Source: Acidomyces sp. 'richmondensis' (lineage: Eukaryota > Ascomycota > Dothideomycetes > Mycosphaerellales > Teratosphaeriaceae). From it: 64,000 nucleotides of DNA. This document shows positions 11,685-22,655 of the stretch, piece after piece (within the stretch, counting starts at the first letter, position 1; every line of letters starts with the position of its first letter). The translations under genes and the position numbers were made by a program. The notes beneath the pieces are model-generated. The model made no database searches. It was not told the origin of the DNA and saw only the letters and a program-made list of their open reading frames with translations. The DNA lies in NCBI GenBank assembly GCA_003545705.1, contig QVLQ01000008.1, positions 310,001-374,000 on the forward strand, given 5' to 3'.

Positions 11685-13132
11685 ATGGTGAATCAAAAAG
11701 CACAGGATGCGATTCAAAAGTCTCTGGACAGCGTGACTGGCGACAAATCGTCCGGGATAGCTGGGATCGTTTTCGTTGCTGTCGATGTACGGCCAAGTTT
11801 TGATACGATAAAAATTAAGGTAAAACATTTGCTGATTGAGATTGTGATATTCGTAGAAAAATGGCAAGGAGATCGCAGCCCATGCCTCTGGCAAAACTGG
11901 CCTAGGACCAAATAGGGCTCCCATGAGCATGGATACCGTCTTCTGGATTGCTTCTTGCACCAAACTTCTGGCAGCAATGGCATGCATGCAAGCGGTGGAG
12001 CAAGGCAAGCTGAAGCTGGACGACGCAAAGCAAATATACCAACTATGCCCAGAACTGGAAAAGGTGAAGGTCTTGCAAGACGATGGATCCCTTGTCGACA
12101 AAAAGCACGACATCACTCTTAGAATGCTTTTGGACCACACGGCTGGTTTCGGTTACGAGTTTTTCAATCCCAAACTGAGAGATTATGGCCGTCCGGTTGG
12201 CTTTGACGTCTTCCACGCCGGTAAGTCTTCAATCCTTGACGTATATAACTGAACGTTCAACTTGGTTCAATGTGCGGATCTAACAAATGGACAAAAATAT
12301 AGACGAGAAGGACATCCTCGCTATGCCACTTGTCAATCAGCCAGGCGAACGTTGGGAGTATGGAATTAACATCGATTGGGCCGGTATTGTGCTTGAGCGC
12401 GCCACTGGCCACAAGCTGAACGATTGGATCCAGCAACACATAATGCACCCGCTCGGCTTGAAGAACATAAACATGTTCCCAACGGAGTCGATGAAGAAAA
12501 ATCTTGCATATATGCACCAGCGCTGGCCCGGTGATCTGACGAAGAGTGAAGAGAGAGACCACATGTATCGCGAACCCATTCTTGCCACGCATGATCATGA
12601 CAAGAAGCGTCTATTCCATAGTGGTGGAGCTGGTGCCTTTGCCCAGCCGAGAGAGTATGTGCAAGTCCTGGCAACTTTGCTCAATGATGGAAAGAGCCCG
12701 ATCACTGGCGCCCAAATCCTCAAAAAGGAAACGGTGGAGCTGATGTTCACAAATTCTATTCCTCAATTCCCCGACTTGTAAGCACCATTGGAGTCTATCC
12801 ATCGATTCGTAGACTAAACAGCTTTTAGTGCTCGCCAAGGCATTCCGGCAGCGAAACCAGAGCAAACGAATCCAGCACCTGAGTTGTATCCTCAAGAAAA
12901 TAACCCACCTCAGGGCTGGGGCCTAAGCTTTATGCTCACTCAGGAACCAGGAGCCACTGGCCGTGGTCGTAATACCGCATGGTGGGCTGGTATTGCCAAC
13001 CTCTTTTGGTGGTGTGATCGTGAGAAGGGCGTAGCGGGCATGATTGCAAGCCAAGTCATGCCGTTTGGCGATATGGCTGTGATGGGCCAATGGGGTGCTT
13101 GCGAAGCCGCGGTTTATGCTGCCCTGTCATGA
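11685..13132 (+). CDS. beta-lactamase-like serine hydrolase (class C / EstB-LovD type)
   Basis: Four exons: 11685..11786, 11857..12220, 12303..12777 and 12829..13132. All introns have GT..AG ends and phases agree, giving 414 residues. The serine hydrolase SxxK motif is SCTK at residues 67-70. A WEYG segment supplies the usual second-motif tyrosine, and HSGGAG near the C-terminal third matches the third motif region. Length is normal. The family covers esterases, transesterases of secondary metabolism (LovD-like) and peptidases; no signal peptide is visible, so an intracellular esterase or acyltransferase is most likely. The substrate is unknown. No biosynthetic backbone gene lies nearby. Confidence 0.8.
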
Positions 13133-13179
13133 ACCCATATTCACTTGCATGGTAGGAATATGGGGATTTTGGAATTGAT

Positions 13180-14317
13180 TTAGGCTCGATTTAGGCCGTT
13201 GACTTGCTCAAAGATAGTCCTCAGCCCGCCTTTCTTCTGATCCAGAATCATTGTTTCGTGGTTTGTTCCAGGGAGATCCACAATATGGAAGTCGATGACG
13301 TCGCTTACACCATCTTGCTTGAAGCATTGCTGAAAATATACTGCACCGCCATTCCCAATCATTATATCGCTTTCCGCGAAGTGCGCGTCAATCCGTAGCT
13401 TTGAAGAAGTCGTACTCGCTCTGCGGACTTTCTCCGCATTGGCCAAAAGTCGTACAAATTCCTCGTAGTCTTCGCACACTCCCCAGTAGCCTTTCCCGGC
13501 TTTCTTCAAACAAAGCTTTGCCTCCTCATTCCCCGCGGAAGTATCTTCAGTCATGTAATATTTTGATTTCAGCTTAGCCATGTATTCAGCAACCTCCTCA
13601 GTCACACCCCATTGTTCAGCGAGTCGTGCTGTCTCGGAGGTCGTGCTGTTTGGTTCCGACTGAAAGAGATGAGCTACGGATGATACAATACCTCCGGACC
13701 ATGAGACAACAGGGATAATTCTAGATCCAACAAACTTATTCACCTTGTCCCACGAGTCCAGCATTCCACCCGGAACTTTCGCTGCCAGATTCATGAGCGT
13801 CGCGTGGGAATGTTCTTGATAAACCCAGGGACCCATGATGGCAGCGAAGGGTGATATGGGATCCAAGATATCCCGTAGATGGTACAAGGTATTCAGCGCG
13901 TAAATTGTGCCCGCGCTGTGACAAAGTAAGCTCACATATCGAACCTTGAGCTTCTTCAGCAATGCCGGGACCATCTCTAACCAAACGTTTACTCGAATAT
14001 TGAAGTTCACTCGGGTTGAGCCGCCCATGCCAGGCCTTCATACCGTCAATTCCCGTTATCATATTCACGTTTGGGGCTCCGTACCTATCCGGACAGATGA
14101 TTCTGACTCCAATTGAAGAGGCTAAATGGTCTGCTTCGACAGCACACCATCGACCTCCGAACATAGGCGTACAAAAGAGTATGACGGGCAGACTTTCGTC
14201 GTCGAAATTCCCCGTTGTTGCATATGTGATTCTCAGTTTGCTATGTACATTATTTTCCGGTAGCCACATGGACTGGTGGAAATGTTTCGCGCAGAGGATC
14301 TCGATTGCCTCGTCCAT
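13180..14317 (-). CDS. alpha/beta hydrolase fold protein
   Basis: Two exons, 14085..14317 and 13180..14035, with a 49-nt intron (GTACGG...TAAC...AAG). Splicing restores the reading CPDR|PGMGGST and gives 362 residues. The nucleophile elbow is CHSAG, where the first Gly of GxSxG is replaced by Cys, seen in some fungal hydrolases of this type. RIICPDR and the C-terminal NHET segment (candidate catalytic His) fit the fold. The start at 14317 is the Met nearest the conserved region; the frame is open to 14434. It converges on the serine hydrolase gene with only 47 bp between stops. Confidence 0.75.
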
Positions 14318-14809
14318 GGGAAATGAAAGGCCGGGATTCGAACAAAAATGCGGTGGAGACTGAAGACAGTGAAGGAGGAGATGACAGGGTCGAGATCCTG
14401 AGGAGAGAAGAAATTGAATATTTGATGGGTACATACAATATCTGGTTATCTGTTTTCTCCGTTAGAAGAAGGCCACAAAGAAATTTCGCTGCCTGATACC
14501 TAATCTCGGAGTTCGGAGTTCGAGAGGTGGCTGTGTTCAGCTGTAATACTCGGATTTTGGGCAAACCGTATCATCAATCAGGACTTGTACCTTATATGTA
14601 CCTCCATGCCTCTCTTTTTTGAGAGAGACGAGATATTCTTCCCCTTATGTAATCAAAAGAAAGCCATATATGTGCAGACTATGTTTTTATGCATTGCGGA
14701 TCGTACTCATAGCTAGATCAAGCAGATATCTCGTGGACGGCGTTTCATTCCCACAGAATGCTCAAAAATGCAGAACCAGTCTTACCCTTCCTCGCGCAAC
14801 CGTTCTACT
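14318..14809. other. intergenic region
   Basis: 492 bp between the start of the hydrolase and the end of the 6-phosphogluconolactonase gene, both on the minus strand. I recognise nothing apart from expected promoter and terminator sequence. Confidence 0.4.
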
Positions 14810-15607
14810 CTATATCACGGACCCTCTACGCGGAAACGTGACGCCCTCAGTGGCGGCCTGATCACAAAACCAACTGACTTTATCACCCGCGCCTGCATTG
14901 ACCAAGCCGCAAGGAAGCTTGCCACCCTCTTCGGTGTCGAAGATTTTCTTCAGGATTTCCTTTTTGCCGCCACCTGTAGCGACAAACCCGATTTTCATAG
15001 CATGCAGCACGACCGGCAAGCTGAGCGTGATACGCTTCGGCGGCGGCTTGGGGGAGTCTTCGATCGCGAGCACCCAAGCGTCATGCTCCCGCAGCAACGG
15101 ATGGTTGGGAAAGAGCGAGCAGGTGTGCCCGTCTGGTCCACAACCGAGCAGGATCAAGTCGAAAAGCGGCAGCTTGACCGAGTCTCGAGCCGCAAATATC
15201 GACACCATCGTCTTCTCGTAGTCGTCCGCCATTTCCTGCACGTTATTCAGATGTTGCTCGTTAATCGTGAATACTGTTGGCTTCGCGTGCTCAGCCGGTA
15301 TCTTATCCAACAGCTCTTCTTGCACGAGTTTGTGGTTGGAATCCTCGTGAGACAACGGCACGCAGCGCTCGTCGGCGTAGAACATCTCCCACTTGCTGAA
15401 TTCGACCTGATCGTCGGGCGAGCCATCGGAAGGTGCCAGGAGCGCCTGTGCCAGCGTTTTGGGGAGTGAGCCACCCGACACCGCAACCCGAAAGACTCCG
15501 TGGCGTTTCAGCGCGTCGTTCTGCTGGTCGACAATGAATTTCCGCAGATTGGGAGCGAGATCGCGCGTGACGTCGGCGAAGCTGTAGAGGTTTGGCGGCC
15601 TGCCCAT
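14810..15607 (-). CDS. 6-phosphogluconolactonase
   Basis: An uninterrupted frame of 265 residues. It contains the family motifs VAVSGGSLPKTL near the N-terminus, DERCVPLSHEDSNH in the middle and LLGCGPDGHTCSLFP towards the C-terminus. These are the substrate-binding signatures of the NagB/6PGL fold. The length matches yeast Sol3/Sol4. It hydrolyses 6-phosphogluconolactone in the second step of the oxidative pentose phosphate pathway in the cytosol. It shares a 589-bp upstream region with the divergent TPR-like gene. Confidence 0.93.
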   Translation of the reverse strand: MGRPPNLYSFADVTRDLAPNLRKFIVDQQNDALKRHGVFRVAVSGGSLPKTLAQALLAPSDGSPDDQVEFSKWEMFYADERCVPLSHEDSNHKLVQEELLDKIPAEHAKPTVFTINEQHLNNVQEMADDYEKTMVSIFAARDSVKLPLFDLILLGCGPDGHTCSLFPNHPLLREHDAWVLAIEDSPKPPPKRITLSLPVVLHAMKIGFVATGGGKKEILKKIFDTEEGGKLPCGLVNAGAGDKVSWFCDQAATEGVTFPRRGSVI

Positions 15608-16196
15608 GTTTGCCGTGCCAATGCGCGCGTCAGTGCGATGGTCTTCTCGCAGGGTACGAGCGTGCCTCGACTGGACAATCTTACGGATGGCCGGGAATGA
15701 GCGCTCGACAGAGAGGAACGGCTCACCTTTACGCTCGGAGACGATCCGTTATCAAATGCTGACTTAGCTTGGTTTTTCAGGCGATGACGATACACCGACG
15801 GGCAGCAAGCTTCTTCTGCTTTCTATGCCAGTGGGTCTGCTTTCCTCCCTAACCAGACGGCCCGCATCTGTGCAGGTCCGGCTCTGGAAGCAACTTCTGA
15901 CGACCGAGCAATGACGGGACGTGTTGCGTCTGCTTTGCAATAGACAAGGTTGCCCTGCGCTGCCCCCAGCCATCCTGCAGCGATCCAGGAAGAGATGAGG
16001 GGCAGCAGCAGCGCTGCATATCATCTTGAGGACCAGCGAACATGCAGCCAATCGGACTGTCTCGGTTCTGTATTCCTTGGCGCGATGCTGGGTTACCTCA
16101 GAGAGGTGAGAGCGTTTACAATGTTGGAAGATTTATGAGCGGGACATCGAATGGTCATTTGTCACGTGCACGGTCTGAATTATTGAAGAGGCCGGT
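15608..16196. promoter_or_regulatory. shared divergent promoter region
   Basis: 589 bp lie between two divergent start codons, so both promoters must be here. A CACGTG E-box occurs at 16163-16168, about 29 bp before the TPR-like start codon. Its use is not known. Confidence 0.5.
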
Positions 16197-17669
16197 ATGG
16201 CCAAGAAGACGCAGTTGACGAAGCTGCCGAAGAAGCAGAAGGCCAAGACGACTGCACCGGAAAGCGAGGCGGAATTCCAAGAAGCAGCGGATTTTTTCGA
16301 AGACACGGGAGGCAAATGGCGAGCGGGCGATCCAGCGAAATCTGGCCGCGCCTTCATTCGAGCCCTTGATGTGTACTCGAACGGCATATTGAAGCACCCT
16401 AAAAGCTTCGACCTTGCCTACAACAAGGCCCGGCTGGAGCTCGAGATCACGCAACGTCCGGCATTGGTGGCGCACATTGGCCGTCCGATCGTGGAACTGT
16501 TGGAGCAGGCGCTGGGCTCGCATCGATACGCGCTACAACTTAACGAAGAGAATCCGGATGTCCTCTTCAACACTTCACAGGTCTTGACCGCCCTCGCCGA
16601 GCAGCTTTCCCAAGCAGATGAGGCGGGGCGAGCCATCCCGCTGCTCCACGAAGCGCTGCAACTGCTCTCTGCCTGCTTGTCACGGCAGGAAATGCTGCTC
16701 GAGGAGCAGCGGCGGGCAGACCTAGAAGACATGCGCGGAGGTGGCGTGCCGTTAGATCCCGACGAGGCACCGGTGTCCACGATTGGGTGCGAAGACTCGG
16801 CTGAAATGGCAACCATCGAGAGGCCGGTGACGGCGAGTGATCTGTTGGACACCGTGCACGCATCCCTCTCTGCACTTACTACGATTGTGGCTTTGGTTGA
16901 GTCAGACGGCCTTGGGACGTATGGGGATATGGCAGAATCCCTGACGGAACTGAAAGCGCCTCAGTACGTCAGTCTTCTACCCGTCAATGAGCGACAATCT
17001 GCCCAGGCCATTGTGGCACTTGATCGGGCGATCTTCATTGCCGCCTTCGCAGATGCGCAGTACAGCGCGTTCATGATCGAGGCGGAGACTTATCTTGCTC
17101 GTCTGGACGAGTTCAAAGTCGTCAAAGACCAGGGTGACGTTGAAGCACTTTCATCAGAAGCCAGTGCGAGGACCGAATTTGCCCTGTCTGTGTTGGCCCG
17201 CCTGGAAGGATCTCCAGATTTACCTTTCGAGCTCTGCTGGAAGCAGCTTGGACTTGTGCAGGACCTGTACGGCCAAATCGTCAAGCTCGAATCTCACAGC
17301 CAAATCCATCTTTCACGAGGAGATGCAGAAATGATTCGGCTTCGTATAGCAACTAATAAGGCTGCGGGAATAACCGAGAGCATTCGAAAAGCTGCTCCGA
17401 TACTTGCCAAAAACGCGCAAACATATTATCGTGGAGCTATGAAATTGATGGGCGGTGAAGATGCAAGCTTAAAGCTCAAGATTCAGCAACGACTATGGCT
17501 TATTGCAGAATTGCGTGCCGTACTCTGTGGGGTCACTCCGGAGTGCGATTCGATCACAACACCCAAAAGCTCTGCGGAAGCTAGTCAAATTCTTATGGAT
17601 TGCGTCGAAGAAGGATTGTTAGATGTTGCTGTTGCGAACGAGATTTCACAGAAGCTCACGGAGAAATGA
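16197..17669 (+). CDS. TPR-like conserved fungal protein
   Basis: An intronless frame of 490 residues. The N-terminus is Lys-rich (MAKKTQLTKLPKKQKAK), followed by helical, Ala/Leu-rich repeats that look like tetratricopeptide units (for example SFDLAYNKARLELEI, NPDVLFNTSQVLTALAEQL). A TPR scaffold or chaperone role is likely. The basic tail and length would be compatible with a ribosome-assembly TPR chaperone such as the Acl4 group, but I cannot confirm that. There is no signal peptide or membrane segment. Confidence 0.65.
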   Translation: MAKKTQLTKLPKKQKAKTTAPESEAEFQEAADFFEDTGGKWRAGDPAKSGRAFIRALDVYSNGILKHPKSFDLAYNKARLELEITQRPALVAHIGRPIVELLEQALGSHRYALQLNEENPDVLFNTSQVLTALAEQLSQADEAGRAIPLLHEALQLLSACLSRQEMLLEEQRRADLEDMRGGGVPLDPDEAPVSTIGCEDSAEMATIERPVTASDLLDTVHASLSALTTIVALVESDGLGTYGDMAESLTELKAPQYVSLLPVNERQSAQAIVALDRAIFIAAFADAQYSAFMIEAETYLARLDEFKVVKDQGDVEALSSEASARTEFALSVLARLEGSPDLPFELCWKQLGLVQDLYGQIVKLESHSQIHLSRGDAEMIRLRIATNKAAGITESIRKAAPILAKNAQTYYRGAMKLMGGEDASLKLKIQQRLWLIAELRAVLCGVTPECDSITTPKSSAEASQILMDCVEEGLLDVAVANEISQKLTEK

Positions 17670-17795
17670 AATTAGCAGCGCCTTTCAAAATTCAAGGGTA
17701 CTCCCAGCAAAGCAAACTTAACTTCCATGGCCCGTAGTCCTGACACGATGATGCTAGTTGGGGCAGAAGAGATATTTAGCTACGCTGGTCCTTCC

Positions 17796-18852
17796 TTATA
17801 TGTTTTTAGCTGTTCCTGCAAACCTGAATTTCAACAGCCAACCGACCATGAGAAGCAACAAAGTCGGCATTAAAAGCTTCGCGAATTTCCATATCAATCT
17901 CTTGACGCAAGCGATGATCATGAGGTTGACCGAACGTGTAAATTCCAACTTGTCATTGCTAAATGTGAAGGAGCGACCAGTTAGTCACCTAGCAGCAAAA
18001 TCCCACACATCAGCAAACTTACACCCTAGGATAAGGCACCTTTGGAACATCTTTCCCTAGGAATTTGCAAATGCCTTCCCAGCCTTCAGCAATGTCTTTC
18101 TCGTAAAGCCTTTCCCTAGGGACAAGCACACGAATTCGGTCATAATGATCCAAGTACAACTGCTTAATTTTCTGCTCCCCTATGCCTTTGAATCGACCGC
18201 CTGGGAATTTGCCGAATACACCTTCGCACAAGGGTCGAACCATTCCCATGAAACGCGACCAGAAAGGATCTCCTGTCCACGCAAAAAAGGCAAGAACTGG
18301 CGAGTCAAGTAAAGACATGACCGTTTCGTTGAAGCTTCGATACCAAGAATCTACTGGGCGAAGGTTGAGGATGACCTTAGCTTCGGGATAGGCCTTAATA
18401 AGCTCCTCAGCGAATCCAGTACACGGCAGATCGGTGGTAGCCTAGGACCGGTCAATAATTGTCGGTCAGCTGCCAATAGAATAGATGTCCTGCCATGCAA
18501 TATCCCAGCAGCTTGTCCCAATCCTTCCGTTCAAACTCTTTACCCTTGCCAAACCACTTGGCCTCGATGGCTCGCAGCCAAATGTCACACTCGGGGGCGT
18601 TCGCGATGCAGCAAGCCATATGGTGCGTGTCATTGTATCCAAGGATTCTCAATGCTTCGTTCAAAGCTACTCGTGGTCAACGTCAGCCTGGTGCAATATT
18701 ATTTTTGTTGACGCACAAGACGTTCCGGTGCGTGACATTCCTAGACAGAGCACTTCCATAGGCACTTTTCGTCCAGTGTATTGGTCTTCATATTTCCAAT
18801 CGCCAGGATCAGCAGAAAATTCGCGACCCCATACTATGATCTTCTTTCCCAT
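17796..18852 (-). CDS. sulfotransferase-like P-loop protein, C-terminal membrane segment
   Basis: Four exons fit: 18717..18852, 18494..18669, 18023..18441 and 17796..17958, giving 297 residues. The PAPS-type P-loop is LGMSRTGTS, split by intron 1. ATTDLPC, KVILNLR and WYRSF follow as in the fungal Sulfotransfer_4-like family. Intron 2 (18442..18493) has a GC donor (ATG|GCAGGA) and a good branch site (gctgacc) with a TAG acceptor; without it the frame hits a stop. Intron 3 uses GTAAGT. The last exon adds a hydrophobic segment (LLMPTLLLLMVGWLL), so the protein may be tail-anchored. A true sulfotransferase activity is not proven for this family. Confidence 0.75.
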
Positions 18853-19454
18853 CGCTGCAAAGCAGATTCCTAAGCACCTTAGTAGAAGAATTGGACGTTA
18901 CAAGGCCTCTCATTCAAATTAGCATGATATATCGCCTTGTGATGGCCGTGTTCCAACACTTGCAATACCTTTCATATGGTGAACGAGCCACGCGTGTAAT
19001 ATCAAGATTGATTGTTGAACACGCTGATACTGTTGAGAGACAGCCCCTCAGAATCCTAGTATGCTATCGGAAGCGATGATTGAAATGGACAAGTCTATTG
19101 TCACAACACAACTGTCGGAAAATTTTCACTCCTAATATCCGATGCAACGCATGCATTAGACAGTCATTTCAGATGTAGCTGGCCCATCCTCTGAAGGTCC
19201 TCTGGTATCAGTAGATCTGCAATTTAAGCGAGCTACGCCGGCCATCTGTCCAGGGTTAGCAACGAGAAGCTTCTATATCGTAATGGGAGCTTACGTATGG
19301 AGACAAGCCGAGAACTTGACAACTACAGGTCAGCGGTTTCGGTTTGAAGTGAATCTGAGCAAAAAATATCCCTCTTCCCCAAAATGAGACGAAAATTGGG
19401 TGATATAAGAGCTGTCGAAGGCCTTTGTCGTGCCACTAGCGTCTAAAATTTAAT
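18853..19454. other. intergenic region
   Basis: 602 bp between the start of the sulfotransferase-like gene and the end of the transporter pseudogene. No gene, RNA or repeat was recognised. Confidence 0.4.
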
Positions 19455-21173
19455 CTAGACTTTCTCAACATGATTGATAGCAGCTTTCTCATGTGTGAGC
19501 CCTTCGTCGTGATCATCTTCGAAGCGAGCCAGTTCGCTAGGTGGCATCCTACGCGCATGTGCTGGGACTTGCAACCAGCGATCGGGCGATGAGAAAATGT
19601 CTCCCATGTCCTCCAATGTCCTCCGTCGTTTTTCAAGGAACACGTATCAAACAAGGGGAAGCACGAAGGCTGCGATCACAGCATAAATAATATAAGTACG
19701 GTAGCCTATTTGAGCAAAGCAGATGGTCGTAATTTCTGCAATTACGAAGTTGAACAGCTAGTGAGTCTGTTAAATTGGGTCAGAGATGATATTTTAATGA
19801 AGATGGATGGGGTATCGCTTATAGCAGTGCCAATACCCGCAAAATGCACCCGAAGATCTTGTGATGCAATTTCTGTTGCATAGAGGAAGTTTGCGCCTAA
19901 AAAGCCAACCGGGAAGAACATGAAATACAAGAAGAGAAAGATGGTCGCAGCTTTTCCGGCCGCCGGGTGCGCAATCATGGATGCTGTTATTGCCATGCAC
20001 GTCATACAGAGGCTCATGCCCCTACTGGCGACCATGAAGAGCGGTTTTCGACCGACCCTATCAATAGTAAATAAGGAGAAAGAGGACGCGATGATCTTCC
20101 AGCTCAAAATCCCCGCTGCCAAAACTGCACCTTGCCGGGACGGAAAATGAAGTGACTTCTGAAAAATTGTCTTCGCATAGTATGTAATAGCGTTTGTCCC
20201 GGTCATTTGAGCAGAGAATTTTACGGCAACAGCAAGCATGGCCCGCTAAATAAGGCGATCGGACCGGTTCAGAACAATATCAGACCATCCTCTCCGAGTC
20301 TGGAAATCTATATTGCATGCGGCCTGTATGACTGCAATCTAAACAGCAACAACCTCAGAGTCTCGATGAAGGTTCTCCAGAATCGCTTTGGCATCTGTCG
20401 CATCTTCTAAACGACCATTTTGCACAAGCCAGCGAGGACCCTCTAGAAAGCTGAATGCGGTTGCCAATTGGATACTGGTGAAGACGAGTGGAATCGCCAA
20501 TGGTATGCGCCATGAAATTGCCTTCCCCGGGATTAATCCAAGACCGTAGTTAATCCACGACGCCAAAGCTGCGAGATGTCAGTCGCAAGGATTGGAGAAG
20601 TACCACAGCCTCCACAAACCTTGACCGTCGCAACGAATGTGCCCAATATGACCACATTGTTGCCTCGATTCTTTGGAGAGCATTCCGATTGCCAAACAGG
20701 TACAATGGAATTGATATTTCCTACACCAATGCCGCTCACGATGTGTCCAATGATCAACCGAGTTAAACTGAATGACGATGACTGAAGGACTTGGCCGACG
20801 GTTGTGATGACGGCAGATCCAACGAGTGTCCATCGACGGCCGAACCTATTTCCAAATTGAGGGCAAGCTAAAGCTCCGACGAGGCAGCCAATCGTATATA
20901 TTGCGACCATCATTCCTATGGGTTCGATATGAGATAGGCGTCCTCAACTCGATAGTAATCTAACTAACCTTAATTAGTTGCATGGCGATCATGCACAGTC
21001 TCTTTGGTGTTGGCCGTATCGATCAATGAAAAAGTCTTCGTGAACGATTCGAAATCAAGCACACCACCAATGTTCGATTGATTGTAGCCAAAGATCACGA
21101 ATGCAGGCAGAACAACACAGACTATTCGAGCATATGCAAGCGCTTGTCCGCGCAAACCACGGAAAGCAAGCAT
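19455..21173 (-). pseudogene. MFS sugar transporter-type pseudogene
   Basis: The segments in order match the fungal sugar porter family: VIFGYNQSNIGGVL, GNRFGRRWTLVG, PRWLVQNGR, QMTGTNAITYYA, DRVGRKPLF and EKRRRTLEDM. The reading is interrupted by four in-frame stops at 20970-20972 (TAA), 20339-20341 (TAG), 20246-20248 (TAG) and 19647-19649 (TGA). The first three are each one C-to-T step from Gln codons and the last one step from TGG. One splice donor (near 19817-19825) also seems lost, and the phase near 20590-20610 does not fit cleanly. The product cannot be made. It shares an upstream region with the divergent dehydrogenase gene, as expected for a transporter of the same pathway. Confidence 0.85.
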
Positions 21174-21493
21174 TCTTTCGAGAGATTAAAGTAGTCATGG
21201 TGAACTTGGACTATTGGTCAGAGGATAGATGAGAATTCCTCAAATTCATATCGAAGGGCATGGAACGATAGATTTATGCTGGCTGACGCTCTATCCAAAG
21301 GGGAATTGCATCTCTCATCTCTGCATATTGGACGAGAATTTTAGCCATGACAGATCTGTAGGCTTAATGATGTGGCTGAGATATCTGGCAAAATGTTTAA
21401 GCGTTTGGACAGAGATAACTCATTCTGGACTTACATCCCACACATTTGATAGAATTATCTGTCGACACGATACGAGAAATTTTCCTATTCTGA
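21174..21493. promoter_or_regulatory. shared region between transporter relic and dehydrogenase
   Basis: 320 bp between divergent starts, presumably the former bidirectional promoter. No specific binding site was recognised. Confidence 0.35.
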
Positions 21494-22559
21494 ATGAGCC
21501 TGAACATCAGTATGACCAAACCAAGAATTTTGTTCTTCAATCCAGTGCGGCACGCGGTTGCTGCTTATCGATCACTCGCTGATATTGCTGTAACTGAAGT
21601 CGTAACTAGTCAATCTCGTGAAGGATTCTTTAACGATCTGAAGACCAAATATGCAAATATCAACGCCATATACCGGACCTCTGCAAGCGGAGCGGTAGGC
21701 AGCTTTTGTCCAGAAGTCAGACAGTCAAACGGGACTTTCGCACTAATTTAATCAGGTTGCTGGAAGATTTGACAAGGGCTTCATCGACAAGCTACCTGAA
21801 TCTGTGAAACTTATCTGCCACACCGGCGCAGGTTACGACCAAATTGATGTCAGTGCATGTTCAGCACGTAATATTACAGTCACATATGCACCCGATCCGG
21901 TTACAGATGCTACAGCAGATTTGACCATTTTCTTGTTGCTCGGGGCTCTTCGGCAAATCAACCCCGGCCTAGTCTCCCTTCGCAAAGGCAAGTTCAAAGA
22001 AGGTGTTGATTTCGGTCACGATCCCCAGGGGAAGACGCTAGGAATCCTTGGTATGGGTCGCATTGGTCGAGCGGTAAAACGTCGAGCGGAACCATTTGGC
22101 CTTCGCGTGATATATCACAATCGGAGACCTTTGCCTGACAAGGAGGCTGCTGGCGCACAATATGTTTCCTTGGACCAGCTGCTCGTGCAGAGTGATATCA
22201 TCTCAATTCATGTACCGTTGAATTCAGAAACAAGGCATCTGATTACTGCGAAGCACATCAAGATGATGAAACGGAATGCCGTCCTCATAAACACTGCACG
22301 GGGTGCTATCATTGATGAAGCTGCGATGGCGCAGGCCCTGAATGATGGCCATATCGCCAGTGTCGGATTGGACGTTTATGAAGAAGAGCCGAAGATTCAC
22401 AAGGATTTGCTTGCGAATGAAAAAGCCTTGCTCGTGCCACATTTAGGAACGCATACGACGGAAACATTGACTAAAATGGAAACATTGGCCCTGGAAAATT
22501 TAAGGAGAGGGGTTCTTGGAAAACAGCTCTTGACCATCGTTCCGGAACAACTAAAGTGA
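21494..22559 (+). CDS. D-isomer-specific 2-hydroxyacid dehydrogenase (glyoxylate/hydroxypyruvate reductase type)
   Basis: Two exons, 21494..21694 and 21756..22559, with a 61-nt intron; 334 residues (328 if the second Met at 21512 is the start). The NAD(P)-binding motif is GILGMGRIGRAV. The catalytic Arg lies in NTARGAI, the Glu in DVYEEEP and the His in VPHLGTHT, so the active site is complete. GAGYDQIDV and YAPDPVTDATADL are typical of yeast Gor1-like glyoxylate reductases. It would reduce glyoxylate or hydroxypyruvate to glycolate or D-glycerate. Its place between a transporter relic, a regulator, a glycerate-kinase relic and a tartrate-type dehydrogenase suggests hydroxypyruvate as the substrate (inference). 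Confidence 0.9.
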
Positions 22560-22655
22560 CTAAGATTTGATTTATACGCCTGAATATTGGCTGGATCTTC
22601 TGAAGAACATCGTGATCAGATTGTCCAAGACATTAGTCTAGTGAACAGTCATTGA

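Noticed and set aside
13736..14434. 232-residue stand-alone hydrolase on the minus strand
   Set aside because: Its second half is out of frame with the family; it is exon 1 of the two-exon alpha/beta hydrolase read through its intron.
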